64,000 bases of DNA. Source: Bimastos eiseni (lineage: Eukaryota; Annelida; Clitellata; Crassiclitellata; Lumbricidae). The stretch lies in NCBI GenBank assembly GCA_959347315.1, contig OY365817.1:250501-314500 (forward strand). The letters are read 5' to 3'. The notes beneath the pieces are model-generated. The model had not been told where the DNA came from and searched no databases. It saw nothing but the letters and a program-made list of their open reading frames with translations. The position numbers and the translations under genes are program-made. Within the stretch, counting starts at the first letter, position 1. Every line of letters starts with the position of its first letter. Of the stretch, positions 11,540 through 22,809 are shown one piece after another.

Positions 11540-11840
11540 GTCGACATTCTACTTCCGCTTCTAACCATTATCTGCGACCGATCTATCCAGAATTTTGCTC
11601 TACCGCCGTCGCAGAAACAGTCATTTCTAGTTCCTATCCTCAAGCGTAGTGGACCTGATTCATCTGATCCCGTCAATTTTCGACCAATTGCAAATGTTAC
11701 ACTTTATGTTGAAAATTACCAAAAAATTGTTGCCTAGCAGCTGATTGTTAATTTAGAGTCAAATAAGTTGCTCCGGAAATCACATAAGAGACCTTTTTAT
11801 CAGTTTCAGAATAAGCAAAATACAAATTCAAAATTTCCTT
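11540..11840 (+). pseudogene. LINE reverse transcriptase fragment
   Basis: One frame reads RSGPDSSDPVNFRPIAN and later QLIVNLESNKLL, the first RT block of CR1/L2-type LINEs (NFRPI motif), with a stop inside. It starts within tens of bases of gene A's stop codon, so gene A's original 3' UTR is probably displaced. 11840-12790 behind it shows no recognisable gene. Confidence 0.65.
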
Positions 11841-12888
11841 CTCATTGGTCTTCCTAAGGTTCGTCTCTCTCTTTCACTTCTCTTCATTCCATAGGCTACT
11901 TACGACAGCTGCTCGCTTTCCCCGTTTCTCTCGCATCTCTACCTTTATATTTGATGAACTTCATTGACGCCCTCTCCATGATCGGATACAATTTTAAATT
12001 CTTATTCTAATCTTCATGGCTCAGCTGGATCTTACTCCGTAATACGTAATACTTTGGCCTCATTCTGCTTCCTCCCTCCGTCCATTTCGCTCGTCTCTTA
12101 CACGACCTCTCGGGGTTCCTCGTTCTAGCACAGCAATTGGCTCAGTCTCGATTCCTTGCATCAATTGGCCCCTGTCTCTGAAATGCGCTCTCTCCTTCGT
12201 TCTAAAATTCTATCTGGCAGTCTCTCATCCTCTTTCGCTTTTCTCAAACCTGCTTCTTCTCGCGTGCCCTTGCGCATTGGTAGCGCTTCAGAACGGTTCA
12301 CCCTACTAAAGGCGTTCTACAAATGCTTAAAGAGACTGCGATACAGATGCCACATTTAAACAGCAAGGCATTATACAAAGCGCTGACAATTTTGAACCTC
12401 GTTACAGGCTACCTGAGCCAGCAACAAAGGTGCAAAGCATTGGCGCAAACTATTCAATATATATTTTTCATTTGTAGGCCTACTGTATTTCCGTTATCAC
12501 CGTCATATATTTATTATTATTGTTATACTTAGACGTATGTCAGCAATATAAGCATTACATTAAACTTTGGATGAACCATTAATATGCGTCAGATCTAGTG
12601 CTTCGCTTTCTGCCTGAACCGGTGACAGTTGAGCCTATTGATTATGAGATGAACCACTGACTAATGTCATGTAGATCGAATGAGTGTATACATACTTCAC
12701 ATGCACTCGACAGCTGAGAAGTGTCAATTGACTGACAATAATAACTGTTAGCGGTTCATGAGTATCAAAACGTGGACAAAGATTTTGATTGGTGTCTACA
12801 GGGTGGGCCAGTATAAATGAACAATATTTGCTAGTTATTTATACTGAATGTGTCAAATTAAAGATACTTCACTCTAGTATTAGTTTAA

Positions 12889-15379
12889 CCCTCAATGGGT
12901 CCTTGTCAGAAAGTGACGTTCCAGGTCCTTGGGGTTCAAACTGCACCCCTATTTATTTGAGAATACAAATCAAGGATATGCTCTGTTTACTGGTAATGGA
13001 ATACCATGTATTTTATATAAGCATAGTACTGTTCAATGTTTTCTTAAAATTACACATCTAAAACGTCCAGTTACATACATTTGTCACACAGTACATTTGA
13101 TACATTGACAGAGTGTGCCGGACAAGCAGGCCTACAGCACTTATTGCAGAATTTGCGTGTCAAACTGTCAAACTGTCGCGGACACAGATGACAACGTCCC
13201 TGAGTCTTCTTCACTTTAGCTGGTACCACAGTTCCTGCTTCGAATTCTCCAGAGTCCAGTTCTATAAGTTGGATTGCATCCATGATCGGTCTTCTGAGCA
13301 GGGCTGGCTTGTCCAAACGTCTTCTTATAAGTGGCTCGACAAGAGACTCTCCGAGACTGACGATGAATTGGCGACGGCGTATCGCTTTGGACGACTTGTT
13401 CCAGTCAGGGTTATTGCGCATCCAGACCACGAAACTGGCAATGGCAGCTGTGTCAAGCATGTTGAAGAACAGGACCATTGGCCACCTGTTGATCTTTCGT
13501 TTACAGGAGTAGATGCACGCCAGATGATCCATGTTATCTACACCGCTCTTAGTTGCGTTGTAATGAAGGATGATCTCTGGTTTTTGTTTCAGACCATCGA
13601 CAGCCTTGTCGTGATGCATTGTTGACAAAAGAATGACCGATTTTCCCTTTTTTGGGACATATGATACCAAAGTCTTGTTTCCATCAAATGCAAAGATCGA
13701 AAAAAATTCGTCTCTGTTTTTTGCTATCATGCTTAGAGGAATGTCTCGTTTGTTCTTGCGCATTGTTCCAACGTAGGTCATACCCTGAGTAAGCAATTCT
13801 TCTGCCAGCGCAACGCCTGTAAATAGGTTTTCTCCCACTACATTCCGTCCACTCTTGTACCAAGGTGATACCATTGCTTTCACAATACGAGCTCCCTGAT
13901 CGTGATCTCGAATTTCATTTGGCTGCCGCCCAAGATAGACCTCTGCGTTCAGTGGATAAGACGTGGCACTGTCACAGCACCACCACACCTTTATCCCATA
14001 TTTGGCGGGTTTGCTGGGTATATACTGCCTAAATGGACATCGCCCTCTGAAGGGGACAAGTTGTTCGTCCACTGTTATGTCTGTTCCCGGGATATAGTAT
14101 TTTCGTAATCTTGCAACAAACATTGTCCACAGATCTCGAATAGCAGCCAGCTTGTCGGTAGCACGCCGTTCTTCGCGAGTGTTTTTGTTGTCGAATCTGC
14201 AATAGCGCAAGATCTGTTTGAAGCGCTTTAGACTCATGGTGGCGAGAAAGATTGGTCTGCCATATTTTCTGGACCACAATTCTTCGAGTGACTCTTGATT
14301 GCCTCGATAGACGCCTGCTAATAACAATAGGCCGATAAATGCTTCGCATTCTGTCCAGTCGAATTCCTTCCAGCGTTTTTGGTTATCCTGATGAATAGAG
14401 TTCCATTCTCGATAACAACGTTCTGCTTCTCGGTTCGTTTCCTTTATGACTACAGACAGAATCTCTTCGCACAAGTAAAGTTGAAATACCTCTTTGAGTG
14501 AATCTTTGTGTCCTTCGGATGTTACTCCGGGTTGCTGCCGGATAATGTCCTGAACTTGCCGACGGTGAATTCCAGGTGGCTCAGTAGTCCATTGTCTGCC
14601 TGTTCAATCCACAATCGTGTTGGTACAACCAATGAGCTGCTCTGCAGCTGTGGGTTGTGTTGGATCTGCAGTATTGTGTGCGCCCCGTCCACGATAATAA
14701 CCATGGCGTGCTCCACGTGTACCTCTTGTAATTCCTCTTGCAGTACCAGCTCTTACAGGACCTCTTCCTCTTGTATTCCTTGTAGTAGATGGTTCATTTA
14801 CCTGCTCTTCGTCAGACGGACTGACATCTTCTGATTTGTCAAATTCCTCGGACACATGATCTTCGTCATCAGAGGCGGGACCAACTTCAGGCAAATAATC
14901 TCCATCTTCAATATCATCGGCATCCCCTTCAGCTACATTGTCTTCATCGATTTCTGAATCCTCTTCCATAATCATTCGAAGAGCTTCAGCTGTGGAATAC
15001 CTAGCCATGGTGTTATTTATTTTCTAATACTTGAAATGTAAGCAAAACAAATTGGCTGACTTCTAAAAAGGTCAAACTAATATCAGGAAATATCAAAAAT
15101 ATAAAAACATAACAAATTATTGCAGTATTTAGCACGAATTACCTGAATTTGTTCATCGCATCAACGTCATAATTTTGGGGTGCAAATTGCACCCCCGATG
15201 AACATATGCTGGCAAAAATTGACGTAAACTCTTTTGTTATCGTTTTATGCAGGTCTATAGGCAAAAATGGTACACTAATAATGTCCTAGAAGATAACTGC
15301 TGAAATTTTACTAATAACACGTGAGTCGCCAAAGAAACGGCCGTGGGGTGCAAATTGCACCCCAAGGAACCATTGAGAG
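12889..15379 (-). mobile_element. piggyBac element inserted in the mariner inverted repeat
   Basis: A 2,491-bp element between TTAA sites (12885-12888 and 15380-15383), the exact target of this superfamily. The inverted ends begin CCCTCAATGGGTCCTTG and CTCTCAATGGTTCCTTG. Nearby are subterminal GGGGTGCAAATTGCACCCC palindromes at 15171-15199 and 15343-15363. Removing it restores a mariner terminal repeat that matches the opposite end, so it arrived after the mariner element. Confidence 0.92.
13071..15008 (-). pseudogene. piggyBac transposase with one nonsense codon and an altered catalytic residue
   Basis: One frame of 646 codons from ATG at 15008 is broken only by a TGA at 14606-14604. The N-terminus (about 130 residues) is acidic, then rich in RG repeats. 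The DDE domain follows (DDE_Tnp_1_7 type). Counting from the internal Met at 14474, the first catalytic Asp is in TVDEQLVPFRGR (residue 136). The second, normally Asp in a CDNFFTS-like motif, is Glu in GENLFTG (residue 215, codon 13832-13830). The third pair is in GVDNMDHL (313 and 316). The C-terminus holds a Cys-rich zinc region (CHLCPRQF...CNKCC...CDKCM). The enzyme cuts and pastes DNA at TTAA. The copy is young, but the stop and the D-to-E change make activity unlikely. Confidence 0.9.
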
Positions 15380-15399
15380 TTAAACAAGTCGAATTGGTA

Positions 15400-15864
15400 C
15401 TAGTGTTAAATTTATGTAATTGTTTGGGAAAGCTCCAGCTGCCATATTTTTTGTCGTTTGTGATGCAAAATGGCGCCACTGAAAGACTTTGATCGAGTTT
15501 TGATAAAAATGTTGAGAACTGATAAGGGATTTGATTTGTTTCAAATGAATAAAGAGTTTCCTAACAGACGATAAAATAAAAACTTTTGGCAGTTCTGCCC
15601 AACTTCGAAACCGCAACAGAAACCATGACACTTAGCGAGAAATGTTTTCTTCCTTACAGAGGCCGTCCAGGTGTCGAATCTCGTGCTTTGCTAATTCGAT
15701 AATAGACACGATCGTTTCGTGTGTTTGTATGAGTCTGTAGCGTAAATATGTTATCATCGCAAAGCCATGCCCTTCAATTTTATCAAATCCATGCACTGCA
15801 TCAGACCCATGCATGCTTCCAGTTGCTTCTTTTCATCAGACTCGAAGAGCTGTTGGACTTTACG
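15400..15864 (-). pseudogene. mariner-like transposase, part downstream of the hAT insertion
   Basis: Directly after the hAT element, the minus strand reads LRKVQQLFESDEKKQLEAC, the expected continuation of the helix-turn-helix part, then shifts frame. Further on, MVSVAVSKLGRTAKSF resembles a block of the catalytic domain. Stops and missing length show internal deletion; the acidic catalytic residues cannot be assigned. Confidence 0.5.
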
Positions 15865-16299
15865 TAGACGAACAGGGGTAGACTGGGCGGCCGGGACACC
15901 GGGGAGCAATCCCGGTGGGCCGGAAGGAGGCATGAATCCCAGTGGGCTGCCAGGATCAGTGCTGTGATATTAAAGAACCACTACCAAACCAAAACGGCGG
16001 GTAATATTGCTCTCACTAGATGTGTCAGCGGCCTTGCAGCCAGCGGCTGGTTCTAGCATAAATGTCCTCCACTATTTTTATTTTTAGTCTATTTTAGTAT
16101 CTAGCCAGTAACACGGCAGTCGCGAAATCAACAGCTGCAATGCTAGAATTGACATCTGCCCCTCTAGTCTCTTAGATTCGCTACTTCCGATGCGCCTGCT
16201 TTGATAACAATTCTTTATTATTGTTGGTTACATAGTAATTAATATTAAATTAATAAAATAATTTACGATTGTGAGTGGTATAAATTTGAAACGTAAACG

Positions 16300-16681
16300 G
16301 TGGCGCAAAGAAAGTAAGAGATAAGCTAAAAACTCTGGTTAAAGATGGAAGTAAATGCCAAAGTCTAGTCGATTTAATTAAAGCTACTGAAATTTTTAAA
16401 AAAGACACCATTTTTGCATTTTTCTAAAAAGAACACCTCCAATAAGTACACAACCCGAAGAAAATCAAGATGATGACAACAGTCAGCATTCAGTATTGCC
16501 AGCAAACTTCATTCCCACCTTACATTTAGAAACTGAGTTAACTGACAACACAATATCTATAAAAACAACGCTGGCAGATCTAAATCCTCAAAATGACAGT
16601 GCAGAAACTTTAGTAATTGATTATATATCATTTGCGAATGCTTGGCTTGCTGAACCAGCTTCCTCAACCCTGCACGACTAG
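16300..16681 (+). pseudogene. hAT internal coding remnant
   Basis: One frame gives RDKLKTLVKDGSKCQSLVDL and a second frame TQPEENQDDDNSQHSVLPAN, running open to TAG at 16681. The arrangement recalls the N-terminal region of ZMYM1-like hAT proteins, but no BED finger or catalytic block is present. The assignment rests mainly on position inside the hAT ends. Confidence 0.4.
16458..16560 (+). repeat. Direct repeat, left copy (see 22631-22727)
   Basis: About 100 bp including CAGTATTGCCAGCAAACTTC is repeated on the far side of the gypsy element with a few small indels. It lies within the hAT coding remnant. Confidence 0.8.
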
Positions 16682-16682
16682 A

Positions 16683-17094
16683 ATATAAATAGACAAGACC
16701 AGTTGTTGTGATGATTTGATAGTTGATGCAGAGGGTAGCTCAGTCAGACCCGTTGGGCGGACATACGGTAATGACTGTAGTCGCTGCGTGTTAGAGTTGA
16801 TTCGATGTGTTGACTATCTGCTGATGTAACGTTGAATAAAGACAAGTTCGTTGATCAACGTATTGACTTCGACTATAATTCAGTGCCTTTCGATCTCGTC
16901 GCAGTCTAGTAAACCTGCGCCAGACCGGGCAGGTCTTATCCTGCGGACGATCAAGAATGCGGGAAACCTCGGCCGTGCTCGGCCTCCTGGGGTACCAGAA
17001 AATAGAGAAGGGAGCCGAACTTTCCCAGAGCTTTGGTCGAATCCTGCAACTGCTTGGCCAACGCCCTGTGTCTACCTGATAGAGGTTCGCCACA
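16683..17094 (+). repeat. gypsy 5' LTR, 3' portion
   Basis: TATAAATA at 16684 and AATAAA at 16835 sit in promoter/polyadenylation order, and the block ends ...TTCGCCACA at 17094. The last 130 bp resemble 55685-55811, an isolated LTR. The upstream (U3) part is missing. Confidence 0.6.
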
Positions 17095-17098
17095 ACTT

Positions 17099-17115
17099 TG
17101 GTACCAAAAGTGGGG
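17099..17115 (+). other. Candidate primer-binding site
   Basis: TGGTACCAAAAGTGGGG lies 4 nt after the LTR end and begins TGG, as needed to pair with a tRNA CCA end. The preceding CGCCACAACTTTGGTAC is repeated 43 bp downstream (17130). The tRNA was not identified. Confidence 0.45.
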
Positions 17116-17199
17116 TGAATTGTTTTCAGCCGCCACAACTTTGGTACGCGGAAAGACTGCTGATGGCGGACAACGGAACGATCATCTACACGCTGCTGA

Positions 17200-18401
17200 A
17201 TGTCGACGCGCCGCCTATCGATAGTTTTATGCCGGCCGGGCCGGAAAGAAGGCCAAGCACGCTCTATATATGTAGCCGACTACTGGAGAGCATCGACTTC
17301 GACAATCCGAGGCCTAATGGAGTCGGGACCGCCTAAAAATGCGGATGAACCAACTCTGATGCCGAAGCTGCTGGAGGGCGTCAGGGTTCTGCTCTGGCAA
17401 TGACTGTCACAGATGAAGCCGTTCAAGTTCGACGGGACTGGGTCGCTTGAATCGTTCTTGGCTCAGTTCGAAGTGTGTGCCAGACACAACCGATGGACCG
17501 CCATGGACCGAGTCGACTATCTACTCTGCGCTCTGGAGAAGGCCGTGACCCAGCTGCTGTCGGACTTTGGGGCTCGGCCGGATGTGACCTACGAGGAGCT
17601 TGTCGAGAGGCTGCGCCAGCGGTATGGGACGGAAGGCCAAGCCGAAACCGTCCGTGCCCAGCTCTACTACCGACGCCAACGAACGGAAGAAAGCCTGAGC
17701 GACCTGCGGCATGAAATACGTCGCCTGGTCGTCCTGTGCCAGCCAACGAGACGACCGAAATAATCGCGAAGAAATCTTTCCTGGAGGCCATGAGAGATCG
17801 TGATCTTTCACTCAAAGTTCGCGATCGAGTGCCGATGACCCTAGACGAGGCGTATCGCACTGCGCGTCGTTTGGAGGCCTATCGGGCGACGATGGACTCT
17901 GACGACCGAAGGCAGCCGTCGAACCGGGTTCGAGGAACTCAACAGACCGACGAAAGTCCGCAACTACAGGACTGGCTGGAGCGTTTCCTGACCAAGCAGC
18001 AGAAAGAACAGAGGCGATGGCAGCGGGACTTGGAGGCCAAATTCAACCGAATGCACCGGAAGCTGACGAACCGAACGACAAAGCCTGACGACCAGGGTCT
18101 GGACGTTCGTCCTGCTGGTAGCCATCGGCAAGGACGGACGGGGACCTACACTCGGCGATCCATGCCGCCTGACGACCGGGGTCTTGTAGTTCGCCCTGCT
18201 GGTGATCATCGGCAAGGACGGACGGGGCCCTGCTTTCGCTGTGGCCGGCTCGGACACCTCGTCCGCGACTGCCGATGGCGGTCGTTGACCACACCACCAG
18301 GCCGAGGGCTCCAAACCGAGCGACCAGCAACGCGGTCTACATTCGGGGAACGATCGACGGACGCCAACATTTCTGCTTGGCCGACACTGGGTCTGAGGTG
18401 A
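17200..18401 (+). pseudogene. gypsy gag remnant
   Basis: The frame runs from 17200 through an in-frame TGA (17401) into MKPFKFDGTGSLESFLAQFE, the start of the retrotransposon Gag core. It then shifts frame near 17740 to continue KSFLEAMRDRDLSLKV. A 28-residue segment is duplicated in tandem (18084 and 18168, period 84 bp) just before the zinc knuckle CFRCGRLGHLVRDC at 18230-18271. Gag would form the particle and bind RNA. Confidence 0.8.
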
Positions 18402-18580
18402 GCCTCGTGCCTGCGTCTGCTTCGGTAGTGGTACAGATTCATACCTGTAATCGTTTCTTGATGGCTGCTAACGGGTCCAACCTTAATGTACTCGGGGAGG
18501 TTAGGCTTTGGGGCCGGCGCATTATTCATTGGCCGCCAACGCATCCCCTTGGTGAGGGGCAACGGGTCCATTTGGTGTAG
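18275..18580 (+). pseudogene. gypsy aspartic protease
   Basis: The catalytic motif LADTGSEVSLVPAS is present. The frame overlaps the end of gag in the -1 frame, as expected for a gag-pol frameshift. It ends at TAG 18580, and the link to RT contains further stops. Confidence 0.75.
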
Positions 18581-18632
18581 GCGAGTAGCGGTCGCTGAGG
18601 ACGTAGTTATTTAGCCAAAATGTCAGAGTGAT

Positions 18633-19662
18633 GTGCCCGTCCGTACAATGTACGGAGACTTGGCTTCTGTAGCGCCGGCTTGGATGACTGAGGCCCAGGA
18701 AATTAAACCGTGCGTTCAACTTGCTCGAGTCGTGTTGGGAGATAGCGCCTACACAACTCGAATGCGAGTAGTTAATTTAAGTGACGACCCTATGCAGTTC
18801 GGCAAAGATCAGGTGATCGCGGGACTTCACCCAGAGGAGGTTGAGATAAGTCGGGAGGCCGATGTGGGCCGATGCTCGGGCGGTCAAGTGCCGTCGTACG
18901 AAGGAATAATGTCCGACCTTCCGGAGGAGGTGTCGCCTGATATCCGGACGCGATTGGGTGAACTGCTGCGGGAGTTTAACGATGTCTTTTCTGAAGAGGA
19001 ACTAGATCTTGAAAGGACGTCGGTCCTGAAGCATAGGATTGTCTCGGGGAACGAGCCCCCCGTAGGGCAGCCCCTACGTAGACAGTCGCTTCTCCATCAA
19101 GTGGCGATCGATGAACAGCTGAACAACTTGCTGGCGGCCGAGAGAATAGAACCAGAGGCCAGCGAATGGTCGTCTAATGTGGTGTTGGCCCGCAAAAAGG
19201 AGAGGACCTTACGGTTTTGCATAGACTATCGACAATTAAACGAGCGGACGAGGAAGGACTCTTACCCGCTTCCTCAAATAGACGAGTGCCTGGATGCCCT
19301 AGCTGATGGTGGGTGGTTCAGTACGCTGGACCTACGTAGTGGTTACCACCAGGTGGCTTTGGACCAGGACGACGCCACCAAACCGGCGTTCATGACTCGT
19401 AGGAGTACGTTCCGCTGGAAGGTGATGCCCTTCGGGCTCTGTAACGCGCCCGCTACATTTCAGAGGCTCATGGACATCGTCCTGTCCGGACTTAATTTTA
19501 GGCCTGTCTAGTTTATCTTGACGATGTAATTATTATCGGGAGGACGACAGAGCAACATCTTGAGCGATTGAGATTGGTATTAGAGCGCCTACGGGGAGCT
19601 AACCTGAAGCTGAAGCCGAGTAAGTCCCATATGCTACGTAGGACCGCTAATTTTTTGGCCAT
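18633..19662 (+). pseudogene. gypsy reverse transcriptase
   Basis: RT blocks FCIDYRQLNERTRKDSYPLP, LDLRSGYHQVALD and MPFGLCNAPATFQRLM are intact to a stop at 19511. The catalytic VYLDDVIIIG follows one frame away at 19511-19540, so a 1-nt change lies near 19500. A second 1-nt change near 19655 leads into the next part. Confidence 0.85.
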
Positions 19663-20496
19663 GTGGTGACCCCAGAGGGCATAGCTGGGGATAACGCAAA
19701 GATCCGCGATGTGGTCGAGTGGTTGGTCCCGCAGCGCTTGAAGGGTGTGCGATCTTTCCTTGGACTTTGCTCGTGTTATCGCAGATTTATTCGGGACTTT
19801 TCGATGCTGGCGTCTCCCCTGGTTGAGCTCGCTAAAAAGGGCCGAGCTTTTGTTTGGGATGACCCCTGCCAGGAGGTGTTTGATCATTTGAAGCGTTTCT
19901 TAACGACTACGCCGGTCTTGGCCCTGCCTAAAAACGAAAAGACCTATGTGTTAGACTGCGATGCCTGTGATATTGGAATCGGTGCAGTGTTGTCTCAAAG
20001 GATAGACGGGGTGGAAAGATTGATTGTCTATGAGAGTAGATTGTTGTCGCCGGCCGAAAGAAATTATTGCGTGACCCGAAAAGAATTGCTAGCGGTTGTG
20101 TACCTTGTGAAGCTGCAAAGAAAGTACCTTCTTGGGCGATCGTTCTTGCTGCGAACGGACCACGCCGCCCTGCAGTGGTTGCAACGTGATCCGGAGCCGA
20201 CTGGCCAACAAGGTCGATGGTTGGAGAAGCTCGCAGAATACGAATTCCAGTTGATTCATCTTCCTGGGAAGAAGCACGGCAACGCTGATGCGATGTCGCA
20301 GGGTCCTTGCCGACAATGTGGGTCGAAGGAATGGAGTATGACCACTGCGATCGTCGAGGCGTATGACGGGGCTCAACCGGGCTCAGAAGTCGGCGCAATA
20401 GAGCGTTTAGCTGGGGCGCAGCGTGAGAATCCCGATCTGTGTATAGTGATAAATTGGATTGAAGACGGAGCTCAGCCTGCGGACCATTTTGCTTGA
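19663..20496 (+). pseudogene. gypsy RT connection and RNase H
   Basis: SFLGLCSCYRRFIRDFS is the RT thumb/connection. RNase H follows with acidic residues in LDCDACDIGIGAVLSQ, TRKELLAVVY and LRTDHAALQWLQ, and the common end HGNADAMS. Stop at 20494-20496; the next domain is in another frame. Confidence 0.85.
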
Positions 20497-21763
20497 GAGC
20501 GAGGCTGTGAAGGTGCTCTGGCATCAAAGGAACCGGCTCTATCTACCTGACAGCGGTCTTTATAGGAATACGTCGGATGGCTTGGAACAAGCCCTGGTTT
20601 CCAAGCGGCTGAGGGAGGAGTACATGTCGTTCGCACATACAGGGTTGACCGGGGGCCATTTGCTTATGCGCCGGACCTGCTGGCAAGTGAGACGCCGAGG
20701 TTACTGGGTTGGGTGGTCCCTGGAGGTGAGGCGTTTCTGCCGACAATGTGCGCCTTGCAAAGGTACCACCATGGGCGTCCGCGCCGACAGGGAGCAGTGC
20801 GGAGAACCCTGGGAGAGCTTGAGCATCGACATTATTGGTCCTCATCTTCAAAGTTGAAGGGGGCACACTTACATTCTGACCGTGATGGACAACTTTACGA
20901 AGTTTGTTGAGGCTATAGCTATGACTAACCAGAAGGCGATCTCGGTAGCCCGAGCCTTAGTCGATAATGTAATTGTCCTGTACGGGGTCCCGCTGCAGAT
21001 ACTAACAGATCAGGGGACAAATTTTGAAGCGAGTTTATTCCAGAATTTGTGCCGGCTGCTAGACATAGATATGATCCGGACCTCTAGCTATCACCCTAGT
21101 GGGAATGGTTTAATTGAGAGGTTCCACAGGACCCTTAATGCCATGTTGGGTAAAGTCCTAAGCAGCCATCAAAGAGACTGGGATGGTTTCTTGCCCCATG
21201 TCCTGGCCGCCTATAGGGCGTCGCCGCACGAGGTGACTGGCTTTACACCGAACTTCCTCATGTTCGGTCGGGAAGCCAGGGCACCGATAAATCTGGTCTA
21301 CGGGAGACCGCCTGATGTGGAGCTCACAGACTCTACTTATCCGAGTTATGTCCGAAACTTTGCAGATCGGATGGAGGCCTCCTACCGTATGGTGCGGGAG
21401 CAGCTGAAGGTCACTGCCGAGCGTCAGAAACGGGCGTATGATCCACTCGTCCGTCCTGCGGACTTCGCACTAGGAGACCGCGTATAGTATTTTAAGCCGC
21501 GTCGCTACCAGGGCCGCAGTGCAAAATGGCAATCCATATACACAGATCCCTGGTTCGTGGGGCGTCGTTGTGGGCCGGTGAATTACAGCATACGGAGGTC
21601 CGCGAACTCGCGTCCACTCATCGGCCTTGTGGACAAACTGCAACCATGCGCCAACGACGGATTGGCTGAAGGTGGCGGACCGACGATGGCCACGCTGGCC
21701 GTCGCTGAAGTTCCTGAGAGGCGTCCTCAGCGAGTGAGGCGCCACCCTGCTCGCTTCCGGTAA
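20459..21763 (+). pseudogene. gypsy integrase
   Basis: The zinc-binding HHCC region (HTGLTGGH...CRQCAPC) is followed by the core, with catalytic Asp in SIDIIGP, Asp in LTDQGTNFE and Glu in GLIERFHRTL. One frame holds it all, with in-frame stops at 20855 (TGA) and 21485 (TAG). The C-terminal part ends at 21763. Integrase would insert the cDNA; this copy cannot do so. Confidence 0.85.
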
Positions 21764-22244
21764 GCGATGCGGTAGCACGAACGAGACTTCTGGTGAGGCT
21801 ACACGACTATGATGCATGTGGCCGATATGTTATGATGTGTCAATCATGTGTTTAATTTGTGTATTACATGTTTTTAGTTGTGCTGTGACTCTGAGTGCAT
21901 CTGAGTTATGGTTTTGACTGATTTCTTTTGTGCTGTGATCGTATGCTTAGGCATGACGGATGTTTTAGTTGTGATGGGCCACATGTATTTTGGTGTGGTG
22001 GCCTATGTTTTGATATGTGCTTGGACTTGTGACGGTTTTATCATATTGCGCTGTAGAGAGAGAGAGATTTTCCGCTTTTATTTCTGTGCTGCATAATTTT
22101 CCGGGATGAGGGCATCCCTATCAGAGGTTGGCGGGGGGAACATCGTAGCATCATGCTACGAGGTGCCATTTGCCCTGGGTCAGCGGTGGTTTCTACTGCG
22201 TGCGATTATTCGCTATGGTAATGTATTGCAGCCTGAGAGTATTT

Positions 22245-22495
22245 TCTGTTGGGCGTGTTGGCCCGTCTTGGACGGCGCGAGCCGGGTCCGGCTGGCCTGG
22301 CACGGACCGACTCTCGCCGGAGTGCCAATATCGGCACGATCCTTCCTTCCTGGGCCCGGCTCGGCACGGCTGCTGGCCCGGCACGAATCACCCTCCCCCT
22401 CACGTGGCAGCTTGGCACGGCGTGCTGGCCCAGCACGAACCGAATTCCCCCTCACGTGCCGGCTCGGCACGGCGTGCTGGCCCAGACTACCTAGC
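22245..22495. repeat. GC-rich tandem repeat, about 52-bp period
   Basis: About 2.5 units built around GGCTCGGCACGGC and CCCCTCACGTG, ending near 22490. It lies between the integrase and the hAT end, where the gypsy 3' LTR is expected, so it may belong to that LTR. Much richer in GC than the flanks. Confidence 0.65.
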
Positions 22496-22630
22496 AAGTT
22501 GATTTATAGCTTCAAAAACATTCTTGATTATATTTTTTTACAAATTATATTTGCTGTATCATTTTTGTTATTAATGCTGTTATTTGTTAAGTGACCCGTG
22601 ATGTTGAAGGCCTCAGGCTTGGATGGATGA

Positions 22631-22727
22631 CAACAAGATGATGGCAACAGTTACAGTCAGCATTCAGTATTGCCAGCAAACTTCATTCCCACCTTACACC
22701 ATTTTAGAAACTGAGTTAATTGACAAC
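22631..22727 (+). repeat. Direct repeat, right copy (see 16458-16560)
   Basis: Second copy of the repeat, placed between the gypsy 3' end and the hAT right end. It is too diverged to be a simple target duplication. It may reflect an internal duplication in the hAT element, or recombination between two hAT copies. Confidence 0.8.
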
Positions 22728-22809
22728 AGGAAAATAAAATTAAGATAGAGCCGCTTTTTATTTCTTTTCCCGGGCCGCTCGAACACCCCAGTCTACCTAT
22801 GTAGACGAA

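Larger units (their letters stand above)
16683..22630 (+). mobile_element. Ty3/gypsy retrotransposon, decayed
   Basis: Order gag, protease, RT, RNase H, integrase, as in Ty3/gypsy elements (no envelope-like frame seen). The 5' side keeps only the end of an LTR. On the 3' side no copy of that LTR end was found. All coding parts carry frame changes or stops. The GC content is clearly higher than in surrounding DNA. No target duplication was found at its edges. Confidence 0.85.
15873..22801 (+). mobile_element. hAT element carrying a gypsy retrotransposon
   Basis: The ends CAGGGGTAGACTGGG (15873) and, inverted at 22801, CATAGGTAGACTGGG are flanked by an identical 8-bp duplication TAGACGAA (15865-15872 and 22802-22809), the length typical of hAT. 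Further inward, GCGGCC(C)GGGA is shared in inverted order. Without the gypsy part the element is about 1 kb, so it is a deletion derivative. It interrupts the mariner-like transposase. Confidence 0.88.

Noticed and set aside
13113..13625. 170-codon plus-strand frame
   Set aside because: It is the antisense shadow of the piggyBac transposase.
22106..22594. Overlapping long frames in several phases at 22.1-22.6 kb
   Set aside because: GC-rich tandem repeats keep all frames open; no motif or consistent codon use.
16458..22727. The 100-bp direct repeat taken as the gypsy LTRs
   Set aside because: The left copy lies in a hAT-internal frame, upstream of a TATA/AATAAA block that ends just before a primer-binding site, and the repeat is not adjacent to that site. 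Not fully excluded.
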